Below, piece after piece: positions 1 to 9,862 of a DNA stretch of 64,000 bases (positions are counted from its first letter, which is position 1; each line of letters opens with the position of its first letter). The stretch is from Chitinophagaceae bacterium (GTDB lineage: Bacteria > Bacteroidota > Bacteroidia > Chitinophagales > Chitinophagaceae), in contig CANBQT010000004.1 of NCBI GenBank assembly GCA_947371755.1, forward strand, positions 36,810-100,809, in the 5' to 3' direction. Both the position numbers and the translations under genes were made by a program. The notes beneath the pieces were generated by a model. It saw only the letters and a program-made list of their open reading frames with translations. It ran no database searches and was not told the DNA's origin.

Positions 1-911
1 GTTTGCTGGAATATGATGATGTAATGAATAAGCAACGTACAGTTATTTATAGCAAACGTAATCACGCTTTATTCGGAGAAAGATTGGCATTGGACTTAGA
101 TAATGCATTGTATTCTGTTGCTGAAGGATTAATCAGTTCTTTCAAAGAACAAAATGATCACGAAGGATTCAGACTTGCTGTAATTGTTAATTTTGGTATA
201 GATTCTACTATCACTGCAGATGAATTGTCCAGAGGAAACGAGTTAGATCTTACTGAAAAATTGTATAGTGAAGCGGTTGCAAATTATGAACGTAAGAAAG
301 CTAATCTGGCTGAACAGAGTATTCCTGTTTTCAAAAATATTAGAAAGGATCAGGGTGCACATATCGAAAATGTGATCGTACCATTTACAGATGGTCGTCG
401 TGTGATCCAAGTGTTAGCCCCATTGGATAAAACTTTACAGACTGCTGGTGCTGAATTACTAAATGCACAAGAAAGAACCTGTACTTTAGGCTTTATTGAT
501 GATGCCTGGAAAGAACATTTAAGAGCGATGGACGATTTAAAGCAAAGTGTTCAGACTGCAACTTATGAGCAAAAAGATCCGTTAGTAATTTACAAAATGG
601 AGGCATTTGATCTTTTCAAAAAAATGGATGGGGAGGTGAATCGTGAGATCGTACAATTCCTTTGTCATTCCGCTATTCCTTTAAATGAAGGCGACACTGT
701 AAAGGAAGGACGTCAACAAAAAACAGATTTGAGTAAGATGAGAACTCAGAAAGATGATGTTGATCAAGCTCCTACAGAAAATGATTATTACGATCCAACT
801 CCAGTTAAACAACAACCTGTTCAGGTTGGTCCAAAGATTGGAAGAAATGACCCTTGTCCTTGTGGTAGTGGCAAGAAATTTAAATCCTGCCATGGGAAAG
901 ACGCGCAATAA
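1..911 (+). CDS. secA: Preprotein translocase subunit SecA, C-terminal part (5' truncated by window)
   Basis: [11 protein letters not shown]...YSKRN and C-terminal SEC-C zinc motif [19 protein letters not shown]. Confidence 0.95.
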   Translation, partial: LLEYDDVMNKQRTVIYSKRNHALFGERLALDLDNALYSVAEGLISSFKEQNDHEGFRLAVIVNFGIDSTITADELSRGNELDLTEKLYSEAVANYERKKANLAEQSIPVFKNIRKDQGAHIENVIVPFTDGRRVIQVLAPLDKTLQTAGAELLNAQERTCTLGFIDDAWKEHLRAMDDLKQSVQTATYEQKDPLVIYKMEAFDLFKKMDGEVNREIVQFLCHSAIPLNEGDTVKEGRQQKTDLSKMRTQKDDVDQAPTENDYYDPTPVKQQPVQVGPKIGRNDPCPCGSGKKFKSCHGKDAQ

Positions 912-987
912 AAGTAAAAAGTAAAAAGTAAAAAGTGTTAACACTGGCCTAAAGGCTAGTGCAGCAAAGTTCTACTTTAAAATATTA

Positions 988-1019
988 GCCCTGCTCAGAA
1001 ATATGGAGCAGGGCTTTTT
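988..1019 (+). terminator. Intrinsic terminator
   Basis: GCCCTGCTC-loop-GAGCAGGGC followed by TTTTT. Confidence 0.85.
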
Positions 1020-1069
1020 ATTGAGTATAGTTTGTTTCTTTAACTACCTTTGCTTTTCAATTGAATAGT

Positions 1070-1741
1070 ATGAAACTGAACCAATATATCGACCATACAG
1101 TTCTGAAACCTACTACACTCATTTCCGACATTGAAAAACTTTGTGCAGAAGCGATACAATATCAATTTGCGGCAGTATGTGTACCGCCCAATTTTGTGAA
1201 ACAGGCAAAAGCGCTTACGCTGGGTTCGTCTGTGAAAGTGGCTACTGTTATTGGATTTCCTTTTGGTTATGCTGCGGTGGAAGCAAAGATCGCAGAGATT
1301 GTATTGGCAATGGTGGATGGCGCAGATGAGTTGGATGTTGTATGCAATATCTCAGCCATTAAAAACAAGGATTTTACATATATCGCTAATGAGATAAATC
1401 ATATCATGCCGATTGTAAAAAGTAAGGGCAAAACTATCAAAGTGATTATTGAAAGTGGCGTTTTAACTGATGAAGAAATTATCGCTTGTTGTGATATTTA
1501 TGGGGCTGCAGGAATCGATTATTTAAAGACCTCCACTGGCTATGCTGATAAAGGGGCAAGTGTTGCAGCTGTAAAATTGTTCAGATTACATTTACCTAAA
1601 CATGTTCAAATAAAAGCTTCTGGAGGCATCCGGGATTATGCATTTGCAAAAGAATTGGTAGAAGCGGGAGCAACAAGGTTAGGTTGCAGTGCCGGTGTGG
1701 CAATTGTGGAGGGTACTCCAGTTAAAGATTCGGGATATTAA
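1070..1741 (+). CDS. deoC: Deoxyribose-phosphate aldolase
   Basis: MKLNQYIDHTVLKP..., EVDVV-like DELDVVCNI, DYLKTSTGY active-site region, KASGGIRDY. Confidence 0.93.
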   Translation: MKLNQYIDHTVLKPTTLISDIEKLCAEAIQYQFAAVCVPPNFVKQAKALTLGSSVKVATVIGFPFGYAAVEAKIAEIVLAMVDGADELDVVCNISAIKNKDFTYIANEINHIMPIVKSKGKTIKVIIESGVLTDEEIIACCDIYGAAGIDYLKTSTGYADKGASVAAVKLFRLHLPKHVQIKASGGIRDYAFAKELVEAGATRLGCSAGVAIVEGTPVKDSGY

Positions 1742-1781
1742 TTTTATCTTACAGTATCATTCAAATTTCAAAACTCAAAAA

Positions 1782-2231
1782 ATGTTAAAGGGATATATAG
1801 CCATTATTATATTTTTTGGATGCAGCTTTTGGGCATCAGCGAGTGTAGGAAAAGATACTATCATTGTGCATAAAGATGCCCGTATGGATGTATTAACCAG
1901 CAAGCAAATTCTTGCGAATAAAAAATCTTCCCTTCAAACCAGTTCTGGTCAGTACAAAGGTTACCGTGTTCAGGTAGTAAGCACCTCAAATAGGGATCAG
2001 GCATTTAAGGTAAAAGGAGAATTATTGAGTCGCTTCCCTGATCAAAAATCTTACGCATTGTTTCAATCTCCTAATTTCAAAGTTAGGATTGGCAACTTTT
2101 TAAAGAAAGCTGATGCAGAAAAGTTTAAATTACAATTACAGAAATTTTATACAACGGGTGTTTTTGTAGTGGAAGACGCTATTGATTATACGCCAACAAA
2201 AGAGGAAGAAGAACAATTACTTCAACAATAA
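1782..2231 (+). CDS. SPOR domain-containing secreted protein
   Basis: Signal peptide then GYRVQVVSTSNRDQAFKVKGEL...FKVRIGNFLKKADAEKF typical SPOR repeat; start moved to internal ATG. Confidence 0.75.
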   Translation: MLKGYIAIIIFFGCSFWASASVGKDTIIVHKDARMDVLTSKQILANKKSSLQTSSGQYKGYRVQVVSTSNRDQAFKVKGELLSRFPDQKSYALFQSPNFKVRIGNFLKKADAEKFKLQLQKFYTTGVFVVEDAIDYTPTKEEEEQLLQQ

Positions 2232-2237
2232 TTTTTA

Positions 2238-3422
2238 ATGGAACTGAAAAAAAATATACAAGAGAAAGCAAAAAGCTATTCTGAAAAATTTATTCAAATC
2301 AGAAGGCATCTCCATGCGCATCCTGAACTCAGTTACCAGGAATTTGAAACAAGTAAATTCGTGCAAAAGCAATTACAGGACATGGGTATTGCTTTTGATA
2401 TTATTGCTACCACAGGTGTTCTTGGAATAATAAAAGGTAAGAATCCAGATTCGCGTGTGATTGCTTTGCGAGCAGACATGGATGCACTGCAGATAACAGA
2501 AGAAAATCAGGTGAGTTATTGTTCTCAAAATGTAGGCGTAATGCATGCTTGTGGTCATGATGTACATACAACTTTATTACTTGGAGCTGCACAAATTCTA
2601 CATGAATTGCGGGGCGAATGGGAGGGTACTATTAAATTATTGTTTCAACCTGGGGAAGAAAAAAACCCGGGAGGTGCTAGTTTTATGATTCGTGGTGGAG
2701 CATTAGAAAATCCTAAGCCTGCGGGCATCATAGCATTACATGTACACCCAGGACTTGATTTTGGTAAATTAAGTTTCAGAAAAGGAAGGGTAATGGCAAG
2801 TGCTGATGAAATATATATGACGATCAAAGGGAAAGGTGGTCATGCAGCGGCACCCCAACTAACTGCAGACACTATTTTAATTGCCTCACAGTTAATAGTG
2901 AGTTTGCAACAGATCATCTCAAGAAATAATAATCCACTTTCACCTTCAGTATTGTCTATTTGTTCCATCCAGGGTGGACACACTACTAATGTTATTCCTA
3001 CTGAAGTAAAATTAAAAGGCACTTTTCGTGCTATGGATGAAGTATGGCGATATAAAGCCCATGAACTCATTCGTAAACAAGCTTATGGTATTGTTGAGTC
3101 AATGGGTGGGGAACTGGATCTTTTGATTGATGTTGGATATCCTACTGTTGATAATGATCCCGTTTTTACAGAAAACAATTGGCAGTTAGCGAACAACTTT
3201 ATGGGGAAGGAAAATGTGCAGGAGACAGAAGTGCGGATGGGTGCGGAAGATTTTGGATATTATACCCAACAGATCCCAGGATGTTTTTTTCGTTTAGGTG
3301 TTCGTAATGAGGAAAAAGGTATCATACACAATGTACATACGCCTCAATTTGATATTGATGAAAGAGCTATAGAAACAGGAATAGGAATCATGGCATGGCT
3401 GGGTGCACAATCTGGTCTTTAA
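2238..3422 (+). CDS. M20 family amidohydrolase/peptidase (N-acyl-L-amino acid/hippurate hydrolase type)
   Basis: RRHLHAHPELSYQEFETS, ALRADMDALQI, MHACGHDVHTT, GAEDFGYY. Confidence 0.9.
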   Translation: MELKKNIQEKAKSYSEKFIQIRRHLHAHPELSYQEFETSKFVQKQLQDMGIAFDIIATTGVLGIIKGKNPDSRVIALRADMDALQITEENQVSYCSQNVGVMHACGHDVHTTLLLGAAQILHELRGEWEGTIKLLFQPGEEKNPGGASFMIRGGALENPKPAGIIALHVHPGLDFGKLSFRKGRVMASADEIYMTIKGKGGHAAAPQLTADTILIASQLIVSLQQIISRNNNPLSPSVLSICSIQGGHTTNVIPTEVKLKGTFRAMDEVWRYKAHELIRKQAYGIVESMGGELDLLIDVGYPTVDNDPVFTENNWQLANNFMGKENVQETEVRMGAEDFGYYTQQIPGCFFRLGVRNEEKGIIHNVHTPQFDIDERAIETGIGIMAWLGAQSGL

Positions 3423-3431
3423 AATAATATT

Positions 3432-5774
3432 ATGTCGAAACATGCAGATTTAAGAAGAGAACAAGCCTTGGAATACCATGCAAATGGAAGACCTGGAAAA
3501 ATTGAAGTAGTTCCAACAAAAGAAGCAAAGACACAAAGGGACTTAAGTTTAGCCTATAGCCCTGGTGTAGCTGAGCCTTGCAAAGAGATATTTAATAATA
3601 TTGAAGACGTTTATAAATACACTGCCAAAGGAAATTTAGTTGGAGTAATTAGTAACGGAACAGCGGTATTAGGATTAGGTGATATTGGTCCGGATGCCAG
3701 TAAACCAGTGATGGAGGGTAAAGCTGTATTGTTTAAGATTTTTGCTGATATCGATGTATTCGATATTGAGATCAATGAGAAGGATCCTGAAAAATTTGTG
3801 CAGATTGTAAAGGCACTTGAGCCCACATTTGGTGGCATTAATTTAGAAGATATCAAGGCACCCGAATGTTTTTATATTGAGCAGCAATTAAAGGAACAAA
3901 TGAATATTCCTGTGATGCACGATGATCAGCATGGAACAGCCATCATTAGTAGTGCTGCTATGTTGAATGCACTGGAATTGCAGAAAAAGAAAATTGAAAA
4001 AGTTCGTTTCGTAATTAATGGAGCAGGTGCTGCCGCAATGGCTTGTATTCAGTTATATGTAGCCTTAGGGGCTCGGTACGAGCACTTTATACTATTTGAT
4101 AAGGATGGTGTGTTACATGAAGGTAGAACCGACCTCGGACCCATCAGACAAAAATTTGCAGTCAAAAAATCAGATTGGACCTTAGCATCTGCCATGAAAG
4201 ATGCAGATGTATTTTTAGGATTAAGTGTTGGAAATGTAGTAACCAAAGATATGGTTCGGTCCATGGCAAAGAATCCGATTGTTTTTGCGATGGCTAATCC
4301 TGATCCTGAAATAACTTATCCTGATGCATCAAGTGTTCGTAAGGATATTATCATGGCTACAGGAAGAACAGATTTTCCCAATCAGGTAAACAATGTATTG
4401 GGCTTCCCCTATATATTCAGAGGTGCTTTAGATGTGCGGGCCAAACAAATTAATGAAGCTATGAAACTTGCAGCAGTAAGGGCTTTAGCAGATCTAGCAA
4501 AATCAGCTGTTCCTGATATTGTAAATATGGCCTATAACCAACAGAACATGAGTTTTGGACCTGAATATATTATTCCAAAACCTTTGGACCCACGTTTATT
4601 ATCTACCGTAGCCCCAGCTGTAGCAAAAGCTGCCATTGATTCGGGGGTTGCTCAAAAAACAATCCACAACTGGGATGCTTATGCAGTAGAACTGAATAAG
4701 AGACTAGGTTTGGATAATCAGTTAATGCGCGTAATTGGTAATAAAGCTAGAAAAGGACCTAAACGTTTAGTGTTTGCAGAGGCAGATAACCAGAAAATAT
4801 TAAAAGCTGCGAGTATTATTTATGACGATGGTATTGCATACCCTATCTTATTAGGAGATCCTGAAAAGATTAAGGAGATAGCTGAACAAAATAATATTGA
4901 TCTATCAGATATTCCAATCATTGATCCAAGGAATGATGAAAATGAAGCTAAGCGTGAACAATACGCAGATTTATTTTTCAAGAAGCGTCAGCGGAGAGGT
5001 GTAAATCATTATGAAAGCACTAAACTGATGAAAGACCGAAATCACTATGGTTGTATGATGGTTGAAACCGGTGATGCGGATGCTATGTTATCTGGATTAA
5101 CAAAAAATTATGCAGAAGCGATTCGACCAGCGCTACAAATTATTGGTACGGAAGAAGGGGTGAAAAAAATTGCCGGTATGTATTTGCTACTTACAAAAAG
5201 AGGCCCGTTATTTCTTGCAGATACTACAGTAAACTTCAATCCAACTGCAGAGGAATTGGCGGATATTACAATGATGGTAGCAAAAGAAGTACGCAATTTC
5301 AATTTAACACCACGGATAGCCATGTTAAGCTATAGTAATTTTGGAAGTAGTGACTCACCTGAAGCACGCCTGGTTGCAAATGCTACTAAGATTTTGAAGC
5401 AAAGAAATCCTTCTTTAATTGTGGATGGTGAAATGCAGGGTAGTTTAGCTTTTAATAAAGAAATTTTGAAAGACAATTATCCATTTAGTGAATTGGTAGA
5501 TGAGGAAGTAAACGTATTGATTTTCCCGAATCTAACCTCCGGAAACGTAACGTATAATCTGTTAAAAGAGATTGGCGGCGCTGATGCTATTGGTCCAATT
5601 TTGTTAGGTTTAAAAAAGCCAGTGCACGTATTACAATTGGGAAGTAGTGTAAGGAATATCATCAACATGGCAGTTGTAGCTGTTGTTGATGCTCAGCTAA
5701 AATGTAAAGGGGATATCAATGAGGTTGTTCAAACCAGCAGTTGGTGGAAGCGATTAAAGAAAAAAAATAAATAA
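3432..5774 (+). CDS. maeB: NADP-dependent malic enzyme with C-terminal phosphotransacetylase-like domain
   Basis: [25 protein letters not shown], then Pta-like domain ([16 protein letters not shown]...). Confidence 0.92.
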   Translation: MSKHADLRREQALEYHANGRPGKIEVVPTKEAKTQRDLSLAYSPGVAEPCKEIFNNIEDVYKYTAKGNLVGVISNGTAVLGLGDIGPDASKPVMEGKAVLFKIFADIDVFDIEINEKDPEKFVQIVKALEPTFGGINLEDIKAPECFYIEQQLKEQMNIPVMHDDQHGTAIISSAAMLNALELQKKKIEKVRFVINGAGAAAMACIQLYVALGARYEHFILFDKDGVLHEGRTDLGPIRQKFAVKKSDWTLASAMKDADVFLGLSVGNVVTKDMVRSMAKNPIVFAMANPDPEITYPDASSVRKDIIMATGRTDFPNQVNNVLGFPYIFRGALDVRAKQINEAMKLAAVRALADLAKSAVPDIVNMAYNQQNMSFGPEYIIPKPLDPRLLSTVAPAVAKAAIDSGVAQKTIHNWDAYAVELNKRLGLDNQLMRVIGNKARKGPKRLVFAEADNQKILKAASIIYDDGIAYPILLGDPEKIKEIAEQNNIDLSDIPIIDPRNDENEAKREQYADLFFKKRQRRGVNHYESTKLMKDRNHYGCMMVETGDADAMLSGLTKNYAEAIRPALQIIGTEEGVKKIAGMYLLLTKRGPLFLADTTVNFNPTAEELADITMMVAKEVRNFNLTPRIAMLSYSNFGSSDSPEARLVANATKILKQRNPSLIVDGEMQGSLAFNKEILKDNYPFSELVDEEVNVLIFPNLTSGNVTYNLLKEIGGADAIGPILLGLKKPVHVLQLGSSVRNIINMAVVAVVDAQLKCKGDINEVVQTSSWWKRLKKKNK

Positions 5775-5797
5775 GGGTTCATCTATAAATTAGCAGA

Positions 5798-6535
5798 ATG
5801 ACATTTTTTACCCATTTTGGTTCCTATCTACTCATGTTGAAAGGCATGTTTACCAAGCCCGAAAACTGGCGCATGTATTGGAAAGAATTCATGCATCAAT
5901 GTGTAGAGATTGGTATTGGCGCTTTACCGATAGTAGTGATCATTTCAATTTTTTTAGGGGCGGTAACTACAGTACAAACAGCATACCAGTTAGTGAGTCC
6001 TCTTGTACCTGCTTCTACCATTGCACAAATAGTGAGAGATAGTATGATCCTGGAATTGTCGCCAACAGTTTTAAGTATTGTATTGGCAGGTGTGGTAGGA
6101 AGTAAGATTGCCAGTGAATTGGGAAATATGCGTATCAGTGAACAAATCGATGCATTAGAGATCATGGGTATTAATTCAAAGAGTTATCTGATACTTCCCA
6201 AAATTTTAGCAGCACTTTTAGTAATTCCATGTTTGATAGTTATTTCAGCGGTGTTGGGTATTTGGGGTGGAAGAATGGCAGGTTCTATGTCGGGAATTTT
6301 AGCAACGGATATTTTTGATACTGGGTTGAGACAAAATTTGAATTTGTACAATATCAATTTCTCTATGTACAAAGCTTACACATTTGCGTTTATACTGAGT
6401 TCTGTACCGGCTTATTTTGGTTATAACGTAAAAGGCGGTTCACTGGAAATAGGAAGAGCTAGTACTTCAGCAGTAGTTGTAAGTTGTATTTTAATTCTAG
6501 TTGCTGATTATGCTTTAGCCGCAATTTTGTTGTAA
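5798..6535 (+). CDS. MlaE family lipid ABC transporter permease
   Basis: IFLGAVTTVQTAYQL, ELGNMRISEQIDALEIMGINSKSYLILPKILA. Confidence 0.9.
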   Translation: MTFFTHFGSYLLMLKGMFTKPENWRMYWKEFMHQCVEIGIGALPIVVIISIFLGAVTTVQTAYQLVSPLVPASTIAQIVRDSMILELSPTVLSIVLAGVVGSKIASELGNMRISEQIDALEIMGINSKSYLILPKILAALLVIPCLIVISAVLGIWGGRMAGSMSGILATDIFDTGLRQNLNLYNINFSMYKAYTFAFILSSVPAYFGYNVKGGSLEIGRASTSAVVVSCILILVADYALAAILL

Positions 6536-6596
6536 AATTGTGAGAGGTTCTTTTCTGAGTAAAAATAATTTTTAAAAAATTCAAGATTCAAAATAG

Positions 6597-7097
6597 ATGA
6601 AAAAAATAATTGTATTCATGTTGGTGATAGGTTCTATTTCAGTTGTAAGAGCTGAAAATAATGATACTGCAAAATTGTATTCAGTAAATGCAAATGCAAA
6701 AAATGATATTGCTCTAGCTGTAAGGCAGGCAAAGGCAGAGAAGAAACTTGTGATGATTCAGGCTGGCGGGAATTGGTGCAGCTGGTGTTTGCTTTTTGAC
6801 AAAACAGTAAAAAATGATATTCAATTAGATTCGGCTTTAAAAGCAAATTATGTAGTGTATCATTTAAACTATAGTAAAGAAAATCAGAATGAGGCAGTGT
6901 TTGCACAATATTCATACCCTCAAAGATTTGGATTCCCCGTTTTCATTATTCTTGATCAGAACGGTAAATTATTGCATACTCAGAACTCGTCCTATTTAGA
7001 AGAAGGAAAGGGATATAATAAAAATAAAGTCCTTGGATTTTTTTCAGATTGGTCAGTTGCAGCATTTGATCCAAAAAATTATCCAACATTGAAATAA
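6597..7097 (+). CDS. Thioredoxin-fold secreted protein
   Basis: Signal peptide, GGNWCSWCLLFDKTV CxxC motif, FPVFIILDQNGK. Confidence 0.8.
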   Translation: MKKIIVFMLVIGSISVVRAENNDTAKLYSVNANAKNDIALAVRQAKAEKKLVMIQAGGNWCSWCLLFDKTVKNDIQLDSALKANYVVYHLNYSKENQNEAVFAQYSYPQRFGFPVFIILDQNGKLLHTQNSSYLEEGKGYNKNKVLGFFSDWSVAAFDPKNYPTLK

Positions 7098-7107
7098 TAC
7101 TTCGCAA

Positions 7108-7602
7108 GTGAATCCACATTTTCCAAAATTTCAGAAAATCATACTCCATCCTTTAAAGTTTGGATTTTTTCTACTGCAGAAATTACCTGCTGCATGGATG
7201 GCAGGTTTGCATATGAAAAAATTCGAAGTGGAAGAGGCCGTCGTTTCTGTAAGATTTAAATGGTTAAATCAAAATCCATTTAAGTCAATGTACTTTGCCG
7301 TTCAATCAATGGCAGCTGAAATGAGTACTGGGATGCTGGCATTTGGACAGATTTATCAGAGAAACCCTTCCGTTAGTATGTTGGTGGTAGGTATGGAAGC
7401 TAAATTTCATAAGAAAGCAGTGGATATTATCACGTTCACTTGTAGCGAAGGCGTATTAATTGCAGATACAATTGAAAAAGCATTGAGTTCTGGTGAGGGG
7501 CAAACCATTCACTGTTATTCAGTAGGAAAAAATATAGCGGGAGAAACTGTATCTGAGTTTTGGTTCACCTGGAGTTTCAAGAGCAAGACAAGTAAGCATT
7601 AA
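7108..7602 (+). CDS. DUF4442/hotdog thioesterase-like protein (GTG start)
   Basis: Family-like pattern FKWLNQNPFKSMYFAVQSMAAEMSTG; GTG at 7108. Confidence 0.65.
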   Translation: MNPHFPKFQKIILHPLKFGFFLLQKLPAAWMAGLHMKKFEVEEAVVSVRFKWLNQNPFKSMYFAVQSMAAEMSTGMLAFGQIYQRNPSVSMLVVGMEAKFHKKAVDIITFTCSEGVLIADTIEKALSSGEGQTIHCYSVGKNIAGETVSEFWFTWSFKSKTSKH

Positions 7603-7646
7603 ATTCATCTAGCATAAATATCCGAATTGTCGGAAGGAGGAATAAA

Positions 7647-9050
7647 ATGAAAATTGCATTTCATGGTGCTGCAAGAACTGTTACAGGGTCTAAACACTTA
7701 ATCACACTTAAGTCGGGGATTAAAATATTGTTAGACTGTGGAATGTTTCAGGGCATGGGCAAGGAAACTGATGCCATGAATCGCAACTTAGGTTTTGACG
7801 CATCGGAGGTGGATGTGATGATCTTATCGCATGCTCACATTGACCATACTGGTTTGATACCTAAATTAGTGAATGAAGGTTTTAAAGGAAAAATCTATTG
7901 TACTCCTGCTACAAAAGAACTGACCGCCATTCTTTTAGAAGATTCAGCAGAGATTCAACGTTCAGATACAAAATTTATCAATAAACGCAGGTTAAAGCAA
8001 GGCTTACCTCTTTATGAACCTTTGTATTCTGTGGATGATGTTACCAAAGCAATGACTGCTTTTGAAACGGTAGATTATGATCATTGGAAAACTGTATTGC
8101 CCGGTATTGAAGTTCAATTTACGGATGCAGGCCATATCATTGGAAGTGCGGCAGTAAGTTTACAAATCACTGAGAATAATGAGGTAACTAGAATTTGTTT
8201 TAGCGGTGATGTGGGTAGATATCGCGATGAGATCTTAAGATCACCTGCAGTTTTTCCACAAGTAGATTATTTGCTATTAGAAAGTACTTATGGAAATAAA
8301 TTGCACGATGAAGTATATAGCACTCCAGATAATTTATTAAAGTGGATCCAACATACTTGTTCGGTGAAAAAAGGCAAACTGATTATTCCTGCCTTTAGTG
8401 TGGGAAGAACACAGGAACTTCTGTACGAACTCAATCAACTGTCTTTAGAAAAAAAATTACCCAAAGTGCCTATTTATGTGGATAGTCCCTTGAGCAGGGA
8501 AGCCACTCAAATGATTAAAAATTATCCGCAATATTTTAATAGCAGGATCAGAAAAGTAATGGAGAGTGACGAGGATCCGTTTGATTTTGAGGGACTCAAC
8601 TATATTAAAACGGTAGACGAAAGTAAAAATCTCAATTATTTAGAGCAGCCATGTGTGATTATTTCTGCGAGTGGCATGGCAGATGCAGGCAGGGTAAAGC
8701 ACCATATCATGAATAATATCAGTGGGGCACAGAATACTATTTTGATGGTGGGATATTGTGAGCCGCGCTCTCTTGGTGGAAGGCTTGTAAATGGAGATAA
8801 AGTAGTAAGAATTTTTGGAGAGGAATTCGATGTAACCGCTGAAATTGGTTCTTTGAAAAGCATGAGTGCGCATGGCGACTATGAAGATCTATGCCAATTT
8901 ATAAGTTGTCAGGATGTGACACAGATTAAAATATTGTTTCTTGTGCATGGAGAATATGATGTTCAGCAAGATTTTTCAAAAAGACTTGAAAGAAAAGGAT
9001 TTAAGGATGTAGAGATTCCTGATCTGCACGAAGAAAAAATTCTTATTTAA
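7647..9050 (+). CDS. Metallo-beta-lactamase/beta-CASP RNA-processing exonuclease family protein
   Basis: LSHAHIDHTG, FTDAGHIIGSAAV, SGDVGRYRDEILR, PAFSVGRTQELL, SASGMADAGRVKHHI, VHGE. Confidence 0.9.
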   Translation: MKIAFHGAARTVTGSKHLITLKSGIKILLDCGMFQGMGKETDAMNRNLGFDASEVDVMILSHAHIDHTGLIPKLVNEGFKGKIYCTPATKELTAILLEDSAEIQRSDTKFINKRRLKQGLPLYEPLYSVDDVTKAMTAFETVDYDHWKTVLPGIEVQFTDAGHIIGSAAVSLQITENNEVTRICFSGDVGRYRDEILRSPAVFPQVDYLLLESTYGNKLHDEVYSTPDNLLKWIQHTCSVKKGKLIIPAFSVGRTQELLYELNQLSLEKKLPKVPIYVDSPLSREATQMIKNYPQYFNSRIRKVMESDEDPFDFEGLNYIKTVDESKNLNYLEQPCVIISASGMADAGRVKHHIMNNISGAQNTILMVGYCEPRSLGGRLVNGDKVVRIFGEEFDVTAEIGSLKSMSAHGDYEDLCQFISCQDVTQIKILFLVHGEYDVQQDFSKRLERKGFKDVEIPDLHEEKILI

Positions 9051-9132
9051 TATATTTAATGTTAGAAGTTATCCTAAACATAGGGATATGCTTCCCATAC
9101 TTTATTTTTGAGCAACTATAAACTTTGTATTG

Positions 9133-9798
9133 ATGTCTCTTCCCACAAAAGCATTTTTATTTGATTTGAACGGCACCATGATTGATGATATGGATTATCA
9201 TTGTAAGGCATGGTTTAATATTCTTAATGATGATCTCGGTGCCAATTTAAGCTGGGAACAGGTAAAAGAACAGATGTATGGAAAGAACACGGAATTGCTG
9301 ATCCGTGTATTCGGGAAGGATCGATTCACAAAAGAAGAGATGGATGAACTTTCGGTTGAAAAAGAGAAAAGATATCAGGCAGCATATCGGCCTTTATTAA
9401 AATTAATTGATGGGCTGGATGAATTTCTTGTTGAAGCTAAGAAAGCTGGAATACTGATGGGTATTGGATCTGCAGCTATTCCGTTCAATATCAATTTTGT
9501 ATTGGATGGATTGGATCTTCGGCACTATTTTACATCAATTGTAAGTGCGGATGATGTTATCGAAAGTAAACCAGATCCAGAGACTTATTTAAAAGGCGCA
9601 GCAGAATTAGGTGTTTTGCCAGCGGAGTGTATTGTATTTGAAGACGCGCCAAAAGGCGTAGAAGCCGCAGAAAGAGCAGGGATGAAAACTGTTGTGTTAA
9701 CTACCATGCATGAAGCACATGAGTTTGCAGCATACCCCAACATCGTTTGTTTCATAAAAAATTATCATGAATTAGATCTTCAAACCCTGATTCACTAG
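9133..9798 (+). CDS. HAD family phosphatase (beta-phosphoglucomutase-like)
   Basis: FLFDLNGTMIDDMDYH, GIGSAAIPFNINFVLDGL, SKPDPETYLKGA, VFEDAPKGVEAAERAGM. Confidence 0.85.
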   Translation: MSLPTKAFLFDLNGTMIDDMDYHCKAWFNILNDDLGANLSWEQVKEQMYGKNTELLIRVFGKDRFTKEEMDELSVEKEKRYQAAYRPLLKLIDGLDEFLVEAKKAGILMGIGSAAIPFNINFVLDGLDLRHYFTSIVSADDVIESKPDPETYLKGAAELGVLPAECIVFEDAPKGVEAAERAGMKTVVLTTMHEAHEFAAYPNIVCFIKNYHELDLQTLIH

Positions 9799-9800
9799 TA

Positions 9801-9855
9801 ATACATTTCAATAAAAAAGCCTCGATTAAATCGAGGCTTTTTTATTGAAATGTAT
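9801..9855. terminator. Bidirectional terminator, 27-bp perfect inverted repeat with 1-nt spacer
   Basis: ATACATTTCAATAAAAAAGCCTCGATT-A-AATCGAGGCTTTTTTATTGAAATGTAT between convergent genes. Confidence 0.9.
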
Positions 9856-9862
9856 GATCAAT

